Source of the DNA: Helicobacter cinaedi CCUG 18818 = ATCC BAA-847
GTDB lineage: Bacteria; Campylobacterota; Campylobacteria; Campylobacterales; Helicobacteraceae
Direction of reading: 5' to 3'
DNA length: 64,000 bases
NCBI RefSeq assembly: GCF_000155475.1
Contig: NZ_DS990392.1
Coordinates: 641,797-705,796 of the forward strand
Below the pieces are notes generated by a model. That model was not told the DNA's origin. It worked only from the letters and a program-made list of their open reading frames with translations, and made no database searches. The stretch's first letter is position 1; each line of letters starts with the position of its first letter. The translations under genes were made by a program, and so were the position numbers. Of the stretch, positions 25,110 to 34,444 are shown piece by piece.

Positions 25110-25832
25110 ATGGGACGAGCATTTGAATATCGCCGAGCCGCCAAAGAAAAACGATGGGATAAGATGAGTAAAGTCTTCCCTAAACTTGCTAAAGCCATCA
25201 CCGTTGCTGCCAAAGAGGGCGGATCTGACCCAGCGATGAATGCCAAGCTCCGCACCGCCATTGCCAACGCCAAGGCACAAAATATGCCAAAAGATAATAT
25301 TGATGCGGCAATCAAACGAGCCAGTGGCAAAGATGGAATCTTTAGTGAAATCACCTATGAGGGCAAGGCAGCCTATGGTGTGCTTATCTTTATAGAATGC
25401 ACCACAGATAACCCAACCCGCACTATCGCCAATATCAAAAGCTACTTTAACAAAACGCCAAATGCAAGTATTCTTACCAATGGCTCTATTGATTTTATGT
25501 TTTCACGCAAAAGTGTCTTTGAGTTCCGCACACAAGATAGCCGCGATATAGAAGAGCTAGAACTCGCCCTTATTGACTATGGACTAGAAGAGCTAGAAAA
25601 GCTAAGCGATGAAGAGGGAGAGTATTACATCGCTTATGGGGATTATACGGACTTTGGACGATTGAATGAAGGCTTTGAAAGCTTACAGATTCCAATCTCA
25701 AAGGCTACATTACAGAGAATCCCAACCTCCCCAATCACACTTGATGAAACACAACTCCAAGAGATTGAAAAGCTCCTTGATAAAATTGAAGAAGATGATG
25801 ATGTCCAAGCCGTTTATACAAATATTGAATAA
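25110..25832 (+). CDS. yebC: YebC/PmpR family regulator
   Basis: 240 residues. The family N-terminus [19 protein letters not shown] and [19 protein letters not shown] are conserved, as is the central [17 protein letters not shown]. Members bind DNA as regulators or help ribosomes at proline runs (TACO1-like). The latter would be relevant in a genome where C tracts encode polyproline; that link is inference. AAAGGA precedes the ATG. Confidence 0.93.
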   Translation: MGRAFEYRRAAKEKRWDKMSKVFPKLAKAITVAAKEGGSDPAMNAKLRTAIANAKAQNMPKDNIDAAIKRASGKDGIFSEITYEGKAAYGVLIFIECTTDNPTRTIANIKSYFNKTPNASILTNGSIDFMFSRKSVFEFRTQDSRDIEELELALIDYGLEELEKLSDEEGEYYIAYGDYTDFGRLNEGFESLQIPISKATLQRIPTSPITLDETQLQEIEKLLDKIEEDDDVQAVYTNIE

Positions 25833-25949
25833 CTCCCAAATAACAAGCAGATTCTAGCCTAGCTTAGAATCTGCCCTAAATCTAGCAAATCCCTCTTAGA
25901 ATCCTAACCTGCTTTATCCCCTATTTTTCTTTCATTAACAGACACTTTT

Positions 25950-26049
25950 TTGTCATACTGAAGCCTTTGAGGGCGAAGTATCTATAGAATCTCCCTTGCC
26001 ATACTTTTGTTGAAGCTAGATACTTCGCTCAAGCTCAGTATGACAAGGG
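25950..26049. repeat. Dispersed inverted repeat, family 1 (copy 1)
   Basis: TTGTCATACTGA...GAAGTATCTA at 25950-25983 is mirrored by TAGATACTTCG...CTCAGTATGACAA at 26017-26047. Related pieces lie at 29921-29951 and 52312-52400. The rest of the gap 25833-26153 shows only AT-rich DNA with AGAATCT-type words and no gene. Confidence 0.75.
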
Positions 26050-26153
26050 TTAGATTTAGTATAACAAAGGCTAGATTTACAGAGATTTTTCGCCTTATAT
26101 CTCCTGCTATCTGCAAGGATTACGCCTTAGACTCACAAATTGACAAAAGCCTC

Positions 26154-27923
26154 CTAGAAGCTAAACTGACCGCCTACGCGTAAGCTCATATAGTTTGATA
26201 CATTTATGCCTTGTATTGTGATATTCTGCCCTAGCCCATACTGCATAGCCACATCTAAGAATCCAAAGAGATTTAGCCCACCGGTTAGGATTAGCCCCTC
26301 TCCCGCATTTGAGCGGATATCCTGCATAGCCCCAAGGCGGAAATCCACCTTTTTAAAGTTCGCCATCACCCCACCGCCAAAAAACTGACTTTTGGGGCTT
26401 GAGAGTGAGAGTGTCTCATTTGGCAGCACATCTGCATCAAAGGCAAAAGTGAGAAAGTCCATCATCTCATAGCTCACCCCTGCACGCACCTGCGGGTGAA
26501 GTGTCGTATCTGCCACACCCGTACGGTTAATGGTGGGGGAATTGACATTCTTAGCCACAAGCCCAAGATGAAGATTCTTCACAAATCTTGGCGAATAGAG
26601 CAGTCCAAAGTCAAGTCCAAAGGTTTGAGCCATATCCATTTTATTTTTATCCACACTCACGCTTGGCATATTCCCCACAGCAAAATTAACCTTATCACCA
26701 TAGCCAATCCCTTGGATAAATTTCACCGCCAAGCCTAGATTCACATCACCCATAGGTGTGAAAATCGTATGCCCATAGCCTATTGGAATCTCCACAAGGG
26801 CTAAGGCGTTAGCATACAAAGTATGCTGTGCCTGTGGATTCATAATTGAGCCATTGAGATTACTTTGAGTTGCCAAATACTCAAGCGTTACACTATTACC
26901 ATTAATACTTGCTTGATAATACCTCCCGCCTAAGTCAAAAATGAGCTTATTATTATTTGGGTCAATCTGTGCGGAAGCATTAGAAAATGCTGAAGCAAAT
27001 AGCCCTATCCCCACAGCTCCACGCCCCAAATCTATCTCTTGGACATTGATTGTGCCTAAGCTATCGCTCTCCACTCGCCTTGAGCCTTTATCCCCAGCAA
27101 ACTGAAAGACAAAGCCATTTTGCGTAGCCAGATTCACATCATTGCCCTTTAACGCCCCATCTACCACGCCAAAGTCATTTAAAAGCTTATCAATAACAGA
27201 ATCTGCCCCTTTTGCAATCGTTATTTTCCCTACTTCTTGTAGCATTTTGTTGGCATCAAATGTCCCGCTTGATACTTCCTCCATAATCTTTGGTAGCTTA
27301 CTTGGATCGACACCATCAATAATGCTTCCCACAAGTGGAGAGCCTCCCCCTGTGGCTGCATCTGAAAGCTTGTCTTTGAGTTTATTCAAGGCATTTGCAT
27401 CCTTAATTTCTTCCCAACAATCTTTTGCATTGGTGCAAGTAGCAGGAGTTTGTCCCGTAACCTCCGTTACCAGATTCTTTACAGCATTAGTGTCAATGTT
27501 GCCACCACTATTTGGAAAAAGAGCATTAAGCATTCCACCCAACGCACCATCAACATCTTTTCCGTCAATCTTAACACTTGTGCCGCCACTACTTGGACCG
27601 GTGAGCTGATTTGTAAGCGTTTGTGGGAGATTTTTGAGATTATCCACATCAATGGTGGCAAGCTGCAAGAGATTTTGCTCTTTAAAAGCAATCCCAAAGC
27701 TATAACCCATTTTCGTGCGTCTATCTGCTCCTAGCAATGCGGGATTATAGTATAGCCCCCACGCAGAATCACGCACAGCCACACCAGCCCCACCCATACC
27801 AGCAGAGACCTGCCCCTGTGATCCAAACTCTAAGCCAAAGCCACTTACTCCCGCACACATCGCTAGTGCCATTACTTTATGTCTCATTGTCCTATGTCCC
27901 ATTTTCTTGTGTTTTGGTCGCAT
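26154..27923 (-). CDS. TraF-like outer-membrane barrel protein
   Basis: 589 residues from ATG 27923 (GAGG 5 bases upstream). Signal peptide with MALAMCAGVSGFG; mature start FGSQGQVSAGMGGAGVAV, then SAWGLYYNPALLG, as in TraF_2-type proteins related to fatty-acid-channel barrels. The C-terminal half has alternating beta-strand patterns (NLHLGLVAKNVNSPT, VRAGVSYEMMDFLTFAFDADV) and ends in SLRVGGQFSF with a terminal Phe, the outer-membrane assembly signal. A Gly/Asp/Lys-rich insert covers residues 90-270. Despite the family name there is no conjugation gene nearby; it is a single transcription unit. Confidence 0.7.
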   Translation of the reverse strand: MRPKHKKMGHRTMRHKVMALAMCAGVSGFGLEFGSQGQVSAGMGGAGVAVRDSAWGLYYNPALLGADRRTKMGYSFGIAFKEQNLLQLATIDVDNLKNLPQTLTNQLTGPSSGGTSVKIDGKDVDGALGGMLNALFPNSGGNIDTNAVKNLVTEVTGQTPATCTNAKDCWEEIKDANALNKLKDKLSDAATGGGSPLVGSIIDGVDPSKLPKIMEEVSSGTFDANKMLQEVGKITIAKGADSVIDKLLNDFGVVDGALKGNDVNLATQNGFVFQFAGDKGSRRVESDSLGTINVQEIDLGRGAVGIGLFASAFSNASAQIDPNNNKLIFDLGGRYYQASINGNSVTLEYLATQSNLNGSIMNPQAQHTLYANALALVEIPIGYGHTIFTPMGDVNLGLAVKFIQGIGYGDKVNFAVGNMPSVSVDKNKMDMAQTFGLDFGLLYSPRFVKNLHLGLVAKNVNSPTINRTGVADTTLHPQVRAGVSYEMMDFLTFAFDADVLPNETLSLSSPKSQFFGGGVMANFKKVDFRLGAMQDIRSNAGEGLILTGGLNLFGFLDVAMQYGLGQNITIQGINVSNYMSLRVGGQFSF

Positions 27924-28081
27924 ACGCACCTCTATAAACATTTATTAGAATCTTCAAGTAAAAAAAATCGTGCCATTTTACAGACTTTCGCATAAAAGTT
28001 TTTAAAATTTTTGCTAGAATCTTAAAAAAAAGGAACACTTTTAGCTATTTTTAAATAAAATTCTATTCGCAGAAGGGAATA

Positions 28082-28996
28082 ATGATGACACCACAGAAGG
28101 CGAGATTGTATGTCATAGGTTTGGTTATGGGCTTGGGCGTGGCGACAAGCCTTATTGGCGGTGAGGGCGATATGGTGAGTCCTAGCTCACTTAGCCCAAC
28201 GCCAAATAGCGAGTATATCGCTCCACAGATTGAGAAAAGCTCCGCACTTGTGGATTCTACACCTGCAGATTCTACACCAGATTCTACGCTAAATAAAGCT
28301 CAACTGCCGATACTAGAACTTCCACTTGAATCTATGCAAACTACTCCACAGCCTGAAGAAATCACGCCCCCTAAAGCCTTAACACCACAAGCACAAGCCT
28401 CGTATAATGCTAATGCACAGCCCTCGCGTGAATTACAAGAAGCATATAATGCGTGGCTTAATGGGGAGTTTAGCACTGCTATAAGGCTCTATGAAAATGC
28501 GTGCTATGATGGGGATTTGGGAGCGTGCCACGCTATTGGGACGCTTTACTTTCAAGGGAGCGGTGTAGCACAAAACTATGCAATGAGTGCGAGTTATTAT
28601 TACAAAGCGTGTGATGGGGGCTTTGGGCAGAGCTGTAGCTCACTTGGAATCTTGTATCATTATGGGCTAGGTGTGCGGCAGGACTATGAAGTCGCACTCA
28701 ATCTCTATCACAAATCCTGCCAAGCCGGATACCCTAGGGGCTGTAATAATCTAGGCGTGATGTTTGAAGAAGGGCTTGGGATAAAGCGAGATTATAAACA
28801 AGCGGGGTTGTATTATAGCGATGCGTGTTTGGCACGAGATGATAGGGCGTGTTTTAATATCGCGGAAATGCTTTTTACGGGTAAGGGGCTAAAAAAAGAT
28901 AAGAAAAAAGCGATGGAGTATTATGGGCTATCTTGTGATTTGGGATTCCAAGAGGGGTGCGAAGAATACAAAGCCCTTAAGCTAAAGGAGAAATAA
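28082..28996 (+). CDS. Secreted Sel1-repeat, cysteine-paired protein (Hcp-like)
   Basis: 304 residues with an N-terminal hydrophobic signal, a Pro/Thr/Ser linker to about residue 110, then four to five Sel1-like repeats (about 36 residues each). Each repeat carries a cysteine pair spaced by seven or eight residues (ACYDGDLGACHAIG, ACDGGFGQSCSSLG, SCQAGYPRGCNNLG), the mark of Helicobacter cysteine-rich proteins. These are exported, disulphide-bonded proteins; some bind host or cell-wall ligands. GAAGGGAATA precedes the ATG. The downstream paralogue overlaps its stop by one base. Confidence 0.85.
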   Translation: MMTPQKARLYVIGLVMGLGVATSLIGGEGDMVSPSSLSPTPNSEYIAPQIEKSSALVDSTPADSTPDSTLNKAQLPILELPLESMQTTPQPEEITPPKALTPQAQASYNANAQPSRELQEAYNAWLNGEFSTAIRLYENACYDGDLGACHAIGTLYFQGSGVAQNYAMSASYYYKACDGGFGQSCSSLGILYHYGLGVRQDYEVALNLYHKSCQAGYPRGCNNLGVMFEEGLGIKRDYKQAGLYYSDACLARDDRACFNIAEMLFTGKGLKKDKKKAMEYYGLSCDLGFQEGCEEYKALKLKEK

Positions 28997-29604
28997 TGAG
29001 AATCTTGCTGACACTAGGTGTGATGTGTGCTGTTGCGTTTGGGGCGTATTTAGCTGATGAAAATATGAATAACTATGAAAGTGCAGATATGAAAAAGAAA
29101 GTGGCGGAGTATCTACAAAACTGCAATGAAGGCAGCTCTAGTGATTGCTACTTTGTCGCACACGAATATATGAAGGGTGAAAATGGGCTGCAGTGGTATA
29201 GCAAGGCTGCTTATTTTTATAAAAAAGCTTGTGATGGTGGGGTGCTAAAAGCGTGTAGCAACCTTGGAATCTTATATCAAAATGGGCTAGGTGTGAAGCA
29301 AAACTATGGCGTGGCGTTGCAACTCTATAAATTCTCCTGCTCACGCTTTGAGCCTGATGGGTGTAATAATCTAGGGGTGCTTTCACAAGAGGGGATTTTT
29401 GTAAGTAAAAACTATGCGGACGCGCTGAATCTTTATGAAAGGGCTTGTGCTGGTGGGAGCGTGGCAGGGTGTGTGAATCTAGGCGATATGTATGCTAAGG
29501 GCATAGGCGTGGCAAAAAGCAGACAGGCGGCTTTAAGCTTCTACGGACAAGCTTGTTATTTAGGCTATCAGCAAGGCTGTGATTTATATAGAGAGATGAA
29601 TTAG
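28996..29604 (+). CDS. Secreted Sel1-repeat, cysteine-paired protein (Hcp-like)
   Basis: 202 residues with a signal peptide (ILLTLGVMCAVAFGAYLA) and four Sel1 repeats with paired cysteines (ACDGGVLKACSNLG, SCSRFEPDGCNNLG, ACAGGSVAGCVNLG). It overlaps the stop of the upstream paralogue (TAATG) and probably arose by duplication of it. Confidence 0.85.
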   Translation: MRILLTLGVMCAVAFGAYLADENMNNYESADMKKKVAEYLQNCNEGSSSDCYFVAHEYMKGENGLQWYSKAAYFYKKACDGGVLKACSNLGILYQNGLGVKQNYGVALQLYKFSCSRFEPDGCNNLGVLSQEGIFVSKNYADALNLYERACAGGSVAGCVNLGDMYAKGIGVAKSRQAALSFYGQACYLGYQQGCDLYREMN

Positions 29605-29680
29605 GCTTTGGGCAGATTCTGTGAGTGGGTTCTAGCTTTGGGGTTTGTGTTTTTATATGGATTGCTAAAGAAGCTACGCT

Positions 29681-29716
29681 TTGTCACGACTTCCTGCGGA
29701 AGTCTCGCAATGACGG
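29681..29716. repeat. Dispersed inverted repeat, family 2 (copy 1)
   Basis: TTGTCACGACTTCC-TGCG-GAAGTCTCGCAATGACGG. The same core (GTCATTGCGAGACTT, GCAGG) is found at 58655-58694. It lies in the gene-free stretch 29605-30009. A plus-strand frame through this stretch is not a credible gene. Confidence 0.7.
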
Positions 29717-29850
29717 AGAAAGCCGTAGAATCTCAAGCCAATTCAGCAACCACCGCAGTGGCAAGGCACGCCCTTGCCACGCATAAAATCAATGGTGGCG
29801 TTTCACTGCGTGAATCGCCTACCTTGAAAGTGTCGTCGGAGTGGGGGATT

Positions 29851-29898
29851 GCTAAGGGGGAGAGAGCGACTTCACAATTCAAGCCTCTCCCCCTTAGC
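29851..29898. repeat. 14-base perfect inverted repeat
   Basis: GCTAAGGGGGAGAG at 29851-29864 and CTCTCCCCCTTAGC at 29885-29898, separated by 20 bases and followed by TAAAAAAGAATTTT. It may act as a terminator or be part of a decayed mobile repeat. Confidence 0.75.
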
Positions 29899-29920
29899 TA
29901 AAAAAGAATTTTAAAGAATG

Positions 29921-29951
29921 TAGATACTTCGCCTACAGCTCAGTATGACAA
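29921..29951. repeat. Dispersed repeat, family 1 (half copy)
   Basis: TAGATACTTCGCC...GCTCAGTATGACAAG matches the right arm of the repeat at 25950-26049. Confidence 0.7.
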
Positions 29952-30009
29952 GATTCTAGCAAAGCAAGATTTTAGTAAAGCACAAGCACAAAATAGCAGA
30001 ATCTAAGCC

Positions 30010-30344
30010 CTACTCAATAGCAGCATTAAGCATATCTTGGGATTTTTTCAACGCGTTTAACTGCATATCTTTGAGTCTCTCTGCTTCACTTGAATCTTTA
30101 GGGGTTTGGGGCGTTTGTGGGGATTGAGATATGGAGCTTTGGCGAGGGTTTCTCACTTCATTTGGTTGCATACCACGGGGCATTTTGACAAACACATCTT
30201 CATAGTTTTTTTCCCCATTTGATGACGGATATAAATCTCGCCTGTATTTGTGGAATAGACATAAGTATCCTTGCCATCGAAAAACATCTCCCATTCCCCA
30301 GCCCATACACCTACGCTTAAACATAAAAACAGAATCTTTTTCAT
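30010..30344 (-). pseudogene. Small exported protein gene with one-base frameshift
   Basis: From ATG 30344 (AAGGGG ribosome site) a signal peptide MKKILFLCLSVGVWAG and TYVYSTNTGEIYIRHQMG are read, but after seven A (30206-30212 in plus-strand T) the frame is lost and stops at 30153. The alternative frame carries a sensible continuation, NYEDVFVKMPRGMQPN and a Lys/Glu/Asp-rich helical C-terminus ending DMLNAAIE at 30010. Adding one A (A8) gives a continuous 111-residue protein. It is a slipped gene, a recent pseudogene or a homopolymer error. It lies 8 bases after hisG in the same direction. Confidence 0.7.
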
Positions 30345-30352
30345 TTTGCCCC

Positions 30353-30961
30353 TTATAGTGTGCTTTTAAGATTATCATACAACGCTAGAATCTGCTCTTT
30401 TTTCCCATAAAAGCTATTTGTATTGGCGATCAAATACGCACTAGATTCCATAATCACTTCATCAATTTTAAGATTATTTTGCTTCATCGTACTACCTGTC
30501 TCCACAATATCCACAATAGCATCACTTAGCCCAACAAGCGGGGCTAACTCAATGGAGCCATAGAGCTTAAGTGTCTCAATAGATAAGGCTTTATTAGCAA
30601 AATATTTACGCGTGATATTTGGCATTTTTGTAGCGATTTTTAGCTGTGGCTTTTGAAGATCAAGGCTTTTTCCACAAGGAGAGCCTACGACAACCTTGCA
30701 CCGCCCAATTTGCAGATTCAAAAGCTTTATGACTTCAAGCTGTTGCTCTTCTATCACATCAAGCCCTACAATCCCCACATCTGCCGCCCTATGAGCCACA
30801 TAAGTAGGCACATCTTGGCTTCTTACAAGCATAAAGGTAAAGTCCGTATGCTCTAAAATCAGCTTCCTATCATCAAAGGCAAATCCCGCCCCATACAACC
30901 GCTCAAACAATGCTAAGCTTTCCTTAGCAATGCGACCTTTTGGCAAAGCGACTTTTATCAT
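30353..30961 (-). CDS. hisG: ATP phosphoribosyltransferase, short form
   Basis: 202 residues, the short HisG form that needs HisZ as regulator. MIKVALPKGRIAKESL start, DVGIVGLDVIEE and the PRPP-binding DAIVDIVETGSTMKQNNL motif. It begins histidine synthesis by joining ATP and PRPP. AAGGGGGCC precedes the ATG. No other his gene is in the window; it is the next-to-last member of the greA-dut-coaX run. Confidence 0.93.
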   Translation of the reverse strand: MIKVALPKGRIAKESLALFERLYGAGFAFDDRKLILEHTDFTFMLVRSQDVPTYVAHRAADVGIVGLDVIEEQQLEVIKLLNLQIGRCKVVVGSPCGKSLDLQKPQLKIATKMPNITRKYFANKALSIETLKLYGSIELAPLVGLSDAIVDIVETGSTMKQNNLKIDEVIMESSAYLIANTNSFYGKKEQILALYDNLKSTL

Positions 30962-30991
30962 TTTGGCCCCCTTAGATTTCCTTAGATTCTG

Positions 30992-31612
30992 CTAGATATG
31001 CTTTTGCAGGGCTTTTTGCATACCCTTAAACACAAGCGTATTATCATAAATGGCATTTTCAAAAAATCGTGCAAAAAACTTGCCATCGCCCCCTGTGAAA
31101 AATATCTTTTTTGTGCGAGTGGTGTTTTTTATCATTAAAATCACACTTTTTATCGCCCCAAAGCTTAACGCATCACTTGTATTTTGCGGTAGGGCGGAGA
31201 GATTCACACTTGGCTCTATTTTTATATCAAGCACAGGGGAGATATCAGCACACATTTTTCTATACGCACCAAGTCCGGGCATAATGTAGCCGCCAAGGTG
31301 GATTCCATTTTGCATAATATCCGCAGTAATGGCACTTCCCGCATCAATTATCACGCCATCTTGCACTGCCTTACACGCTGCACGCCTATCTACGCCTAGC
31401 CCCTTATACTCGCTCTCTATCTCAATATACTCGCCAATATTCACACAATATGGGTGCGAAGCAAGCAAACATCGCTCAAAGCGTTCATTGACACTGATAT
31501 AATATATAGGCAGATTCTCTTTTTTCTTGCTTAGGGCATAGGGCTTTTCTTTCCAAATCTTACCATTATGATAGAAATGTAAAAAAGTATTCCCCACATC
31601 GCACAATAGCAT
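30992..31612 (-). CDS. coaX: Type III pantothenate kinase
   Basis: 206 residues. The acetate/sugar-kinase-fold motifs are MLLCDVGNT (phosphate 1), DRRAACKAV, VIIDAGSAITADI (phosphate 2 region) and GGYIMPGLGAYRKM. It phosphorylates pantothenate for coenzyme A. The ATG overlaps the TAA of the upstream lipoprotein gene (TAATG). The order matches H. pylori HP0862-HP0866. Confidence 0.93.
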   Translation of the reverse strand: MLLCDVGNTFLHFYHNGKIWKEKPYALSKKKENLPIYYISVNERFERCLLASHPYCVNIGEYIEIESEYKGLGVDRRAACKAVQDGVIIDAGSAITADIMQNGIHLGGYIMPGLGAYRKMCADISPVLDIKIEPSVNLSALPQNTSDALSFGAIKSVILMIKNTTRTKKIFFTGGDGKFFARFFENAIYDNTLVFKGMQKALQKHI

Positions 31613-32616
31613 TACTCAAACCTTTTATAAACCTTATCGTAGAATATACTATCCTTGGTGTAAAAAAGGCTTTTTTTCTTGGAAAGATTGCTTTTATACA
31701 CTAATGGTGCAAAGTCTTTGAGACTTAAAGCTATCACATAGCCGCCCTTTTCAAGCGTATAAAGGGTGTCATTTTGTATGACAATCCCACTTAGCACCGC
31801 AAAAGGCAATCGCACCTTACGCAACAGCTTCAAAGTATGATCAAGCTCCAAAATCTCCCCATCAATGCCTAGCACATACACTTTATCATTATAAAACTTC
31901 ACATCACGCAAATCCACATCATACTTAAAGCTCTTATCATTGATAATCGCACTCACACGCTTTGCAGTCGCCCCAAGCAGGTATTCACCCTTGGCGTGAA
32001 GATAAATGACATTATTAAAAAACTTATCGCTACTGACTAAAATATCCTTTACAATCTTATTTTGAGCGATACTATAAATAAGAATCTTACCCTCCAAATC
32101 CGGATAAATCACATACTGATCATTCATCAAAGGTGAAGCAAGGTAAGAGTTTATCGCACTGACATTTGGGTATTTTTGCGAAAAAATCTCTTTTTGCTTG
32201 GCTATGTCATAATACACAAGCGTGTTGTCAATAAGCACCATAGCCAACTTATCGCCCTTTAAACTCGCAGTTAGCACACAGGAGCTAAAAGGCACTTTAT
32301 GGAGATTCTCATTTCCATTCCGCACAATAAGAATCTCATCGCATTGCTTTTGTATCGCATAACTATCCCCATCTTGTGCCAAAAACCTATAACCCTTTTC
32401 TAGCACAATGGGCGTTATACCATTTTCCAAAGTAATAAGCGTATTATCCTTTAAAATAGCTCCCTGCCTTGAAACGCTTTGTATGGGCGAACTTAGCTTG
32501 TCTTTAAACTCCATTTTGCCACTTATGAGCTTTGGCTCAAAATGCTTTTTAGAGCTACACCCAGCAAAGATAGCAAGGCTACAAACACACACCAACAAAA
32601 AAACTTTTTCATACAA
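31612..32616 (-). CDS. Beta-propeller lipoprotein (BamB-like); start shifted by T7 run
   Basis: 334 residues as read from a TTG. It has a lipobox SLAIFAGCSS and then repeated beta-propeller-like strands (TLITLENG, KLAMVLIDNTLVYYD, QYVIYPDLEGKILIYS, ELDHTLKLLRKVRLP). The proper start is probably the ATG four bases downstream (32610-32612), which has AAGGA at the correct distance, but it reads the wrong frame after T7. With T8 it would give MKKFFLLVCVCSLAIFAGC, an ideal lipoprotein signal. As given, the gene may be OFF or carry a homopolymer error. It matches the position of H. pylori HP0863. Confidence 0.7.
   Translation of the reverse strand: MYEKVFLLVCVCSLAIFAGCSSKKHFEPKLISGKMEFKDKLSSPIQSVSRQGAILKDNTLITLENGITPIVLEKGYRFLAQDGDSYAIQKQCDEILIVRNGNENLHKVPFSSCVLTASLKGDKLAMVLIDNTLVYYDIAKQKEIFSQKYPNVSAINSYLASPLMNDQYVIYPDLEGKILIYSIAQNKIVKDILVSSDKFFNNVIYLHAKGEYLLGATAKRVSAIINDKSFKYDVDLRDVKFYNDKVYVLGIDGEILELDHTLKLLRKVRLPFAVLSGIVIQNDTLYTLEKGGYVIALSLKDFAPLVYKSNLSKKKSLFYTKDSIFYDKVYKRFE
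32597..32603 (-). repeat. T7 run in signal-peptide codons of lipoprotein gene
   Basis: A7 on plus, T7 in the coding strand. One more T would join the well-placed ATG at 32612 to the lipoprotein frame. Confidence 0.7.
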
Positions 32617-32620
32617 ATCC

Positions 32621-33334
32621 TTAGGGCTTAGACTGTGAATCTGTGGCTTGAGATTCTGTATTTGCGACTTGAGATTGTGAATCTAGGGCATTTTTAGCCG
32701 AATCTTCAAACCCATAATGCTTCAATATCATCGCTTCTGCGGCAAAAGGCGAATTTTCAGCAATAAGCATTAGCTTTTGATGAGCTTCAGCAATCTTATC
32801 TTGTTGAAATAACACATAAGCTTCTTGCAAAATCGCTAAATCCCTTAATGCCTTGTATTCCACATTTTCTAAAGACTTAAACTCCCCTGTAAAATCCGTA
32901 TTTTTTATGGCGTCTTTATCTTGGATTTTTTCACTTAGATTCAAAGTAGCCACTTCGTATTTAGCAAGATTTTTAATAAGCTTATTTTGCGAGTTTGCCA
33001 ACTTCTCATAGTTTGTCTTATCGCCATTAGCGTTAAAATACATATACATATCATAGAGATTTGGACTTGCTTTTTGTAAAGATTCTAAAGCCTCTTTATT
33101 TTCTGAATCCTGCATAAGCACCGCATACGCCGCACTTGCTTCTTGTGCTTTTTGAGCCTGTATATACGAGCTTATACCAAACCAGCCTAGTCCCACAGCT
33201 CCGCAAACCACAGCCACATACACATACTTGCGATACCGCCTCCATAAAATCTCCAAGCGAAACGCATTTTCTAGTAGCTTCTCATCACTTTTAAATTCTT
33301 CTTTTACGCCCTTTAAATTAGACTGCAAACTCAT
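32621..33334 (-). CDS. YfgM-like TPR protein, single membrane span
   Basis: 237 residues. A cytoplasmic N-terminus (about 35 residues), one helix (YVYVAVVCGAVGLGWFGIS) and a periplasmic helical domain rich in Ala/Leu/Lys with TPR-like spacing. The C-terminus has a Ser/Gln repeat (SQSQVANTESQATDSQ). This is the layout of YfgM-type proteins that work with the Sec translocon and periplasmic chaperones. AAAAGGAG precedes the ATG; it follows dut by 24 bases. Confidence 0.7.
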   Translation of the reverse strand: MSLQSNLKGVKEEFKSDEKLLENAFRLEILWRRYRKYVYVAVVCGAVGLGWFGISSYIQAQKAQEASAAYAVLMQDSENKEALESLQKASPNLYDMYMYFNANGDKTNYEKLANSQNKLIKNLAKYEVATLNLSEKIQDKDAIKNTDFTGEFKSLENVEYKALRDLAILQEAYVLFQQDKIAEAHQKLMLIAENSPFAAEAMILKHYGFEDSAKNALDSQSQVANTESQATDSQSKP

Positions 33335-33358
33335 AAAACTCCTTTTATTTCTATCAAT

Positions 33359-33802
33359 TTATTTGCTAACACCTGAAGAGCCAAAGCCAGATTCTCCCCT
33401 TTGACTTTCACTTAGCTTTTCCACTTCAGCAAAGACTGCTTGAGTTATCTCATTGATCACACCTTGTGCGATTCTATCGCCCTTGCGTATGATAAAATCC
33501 TCCTGCGAGTGATTGACTAAAATCACTTTAATCTCCCCGCGATAATCGCTATCAATCGTGCCGGGCGTATTTAGCACACTTATGCCATTTTTTAACGCCA
33601 AGCCACTTCTAGGACGCACCTGCACTTCAAAGCCAGATTCTATCTCAAAGGCTAAGCCTGTGCTGACTACCGCCCTATCCCCAGCTTTCAACACAATCTC
33701 ATCAATGGAATGCAAATCAAATCCAGCCGCCTCTACACTTTGATACTTTGGAATCTCCGCGTCCTTATGGAGTTTTTTAATCTTAATACGAGCCTGTTTC
33801 AT
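33359..33802 (-). CDS. dut: dUTP pyrophosphatase
   Basis: 147 residues with the five dUTPase motifs, including RPRSGLALKNGISVLNTPG, DSDYRGEIKVILVN and the C-terminal RGESGFGSSG arm. It hydrolyses dUTP to dUMP, keeping uracil out of DNA. It lies 3 bases after greA. Confidence 0.95.
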   Translation of the reverse strand: MKQARIKIKKLHKDAEIPKYQSVEAAGFDLHSIDEIVLKAGDRAVVSTGLAFEIESGFEVQVRPRSGLALKNGISVLNTPGTIDSDYRGEIKVILVNHSQEDFIIRKGDRIAQGVINEITQAVFAEVEKLSESQRGESGFGSSGVSK

Positions 33803-33805
33803 AGC

Positions 33806-34294
33806 CTAATCCCCAAACACAATCTCTTTATAAAACACTTCTAAAATCTCAAATTCATTTTCTCCACTAGGTAGCATAATGCTCACCTCATCGCCCTGCT
33901 TTTTTCCCATTAACGCCTTGGCAATAGGCGAAGAAACCGAAATTAGCCCTTTAGATGGGTTGCTCTCCATTGAGCCTACAAGCGTATAGACAAACTCCTT
34001 ATCGGTATCAAGGTTTAGAATCTTCACACTTGAGCCAAAGCTCACCTTATTGTGCTTTAAACTCGCAGGATCAATCACTTGCGCTTGTGAGAGCATAAGC
34101 CCTAGCTCATTAATCCTAGCTTCAATAAAGGCTTGTTTCTCCCTTGCGGCGTGGTATTCTGCATTTTCTTTCAAGTCTCCGTGAGAGCGCGCTACATCTA
34201 TTTCTACCACAATCTTTGGACGCTCCACTTCTTTGAGATTCTTTAGCTCCGCACAGAGCTTTTCATAGCCATAGTTTGTCATTGGTTCTGCCAT
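33806..34294 (-). CDS. greA: Transcription elongation factor GreA
   Basis: 162 residues from ATG 34294 (GGGGA at 5-6 bases upstream; a GTG four codons earlier is less likely). The N-terminal coiled coil has MTNYGYEKLCAELKNL and DLKENAEYHAAREKQAF, the DxxENAEY-type tip that enters the polymerase secondary channel. The C-terminal FKBP-like domain ends ILEVFY. It rescues stalled RNA polymerase. Confidence 0.95.
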   Translation of the reverse strand: MAEPMTNYGYEKLCAELKNLKEVERPKIVVEIDVARSHGDLKENAEYHAAREKQAFIEARINELGLMLSQAQVIDPASLKHNKVSFGSSVKILNLDTDKEFVYTLVGSMESNPSKGLISVSSPIAKALMGKKQGDEVSIMLPSGENEFEILEVFYKEIVFGD

Positions 34295-34444
34295 TATTTT
34301 CCCCACAATTTAAGATTCTATTTTCTTTGTATTTTTTATTTTACATTTTGGCTATAACGCCCTTTTGAAAATGTTTTGAAAATATTTAAAAAAGCAAAAT
34401 CATAGCCAAACTTCGTTAAATAAATATAAATTAAACCCTACAAC

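Noticed and set aside
25833..26153. Inverted arms read as a terminator for yebC
   Set aside because: The arms are far apart, are repeated elsewhere in the window and have no T run, so a dispersed repeat fits better.
26154..27923. Evidence of a conjugation system from the TraF-like gene
   Set aside because: The family name is historical; no relaxase, coupling protein or type IV secretion gene is present.
29608..29901. 97-codon plus-strand open frame after the Sel1 genes
   Set aside because: It has no ribosome site and runs through dispersed and inverted repeats (29681-29716, 29851-29898); composition is not protein-like.
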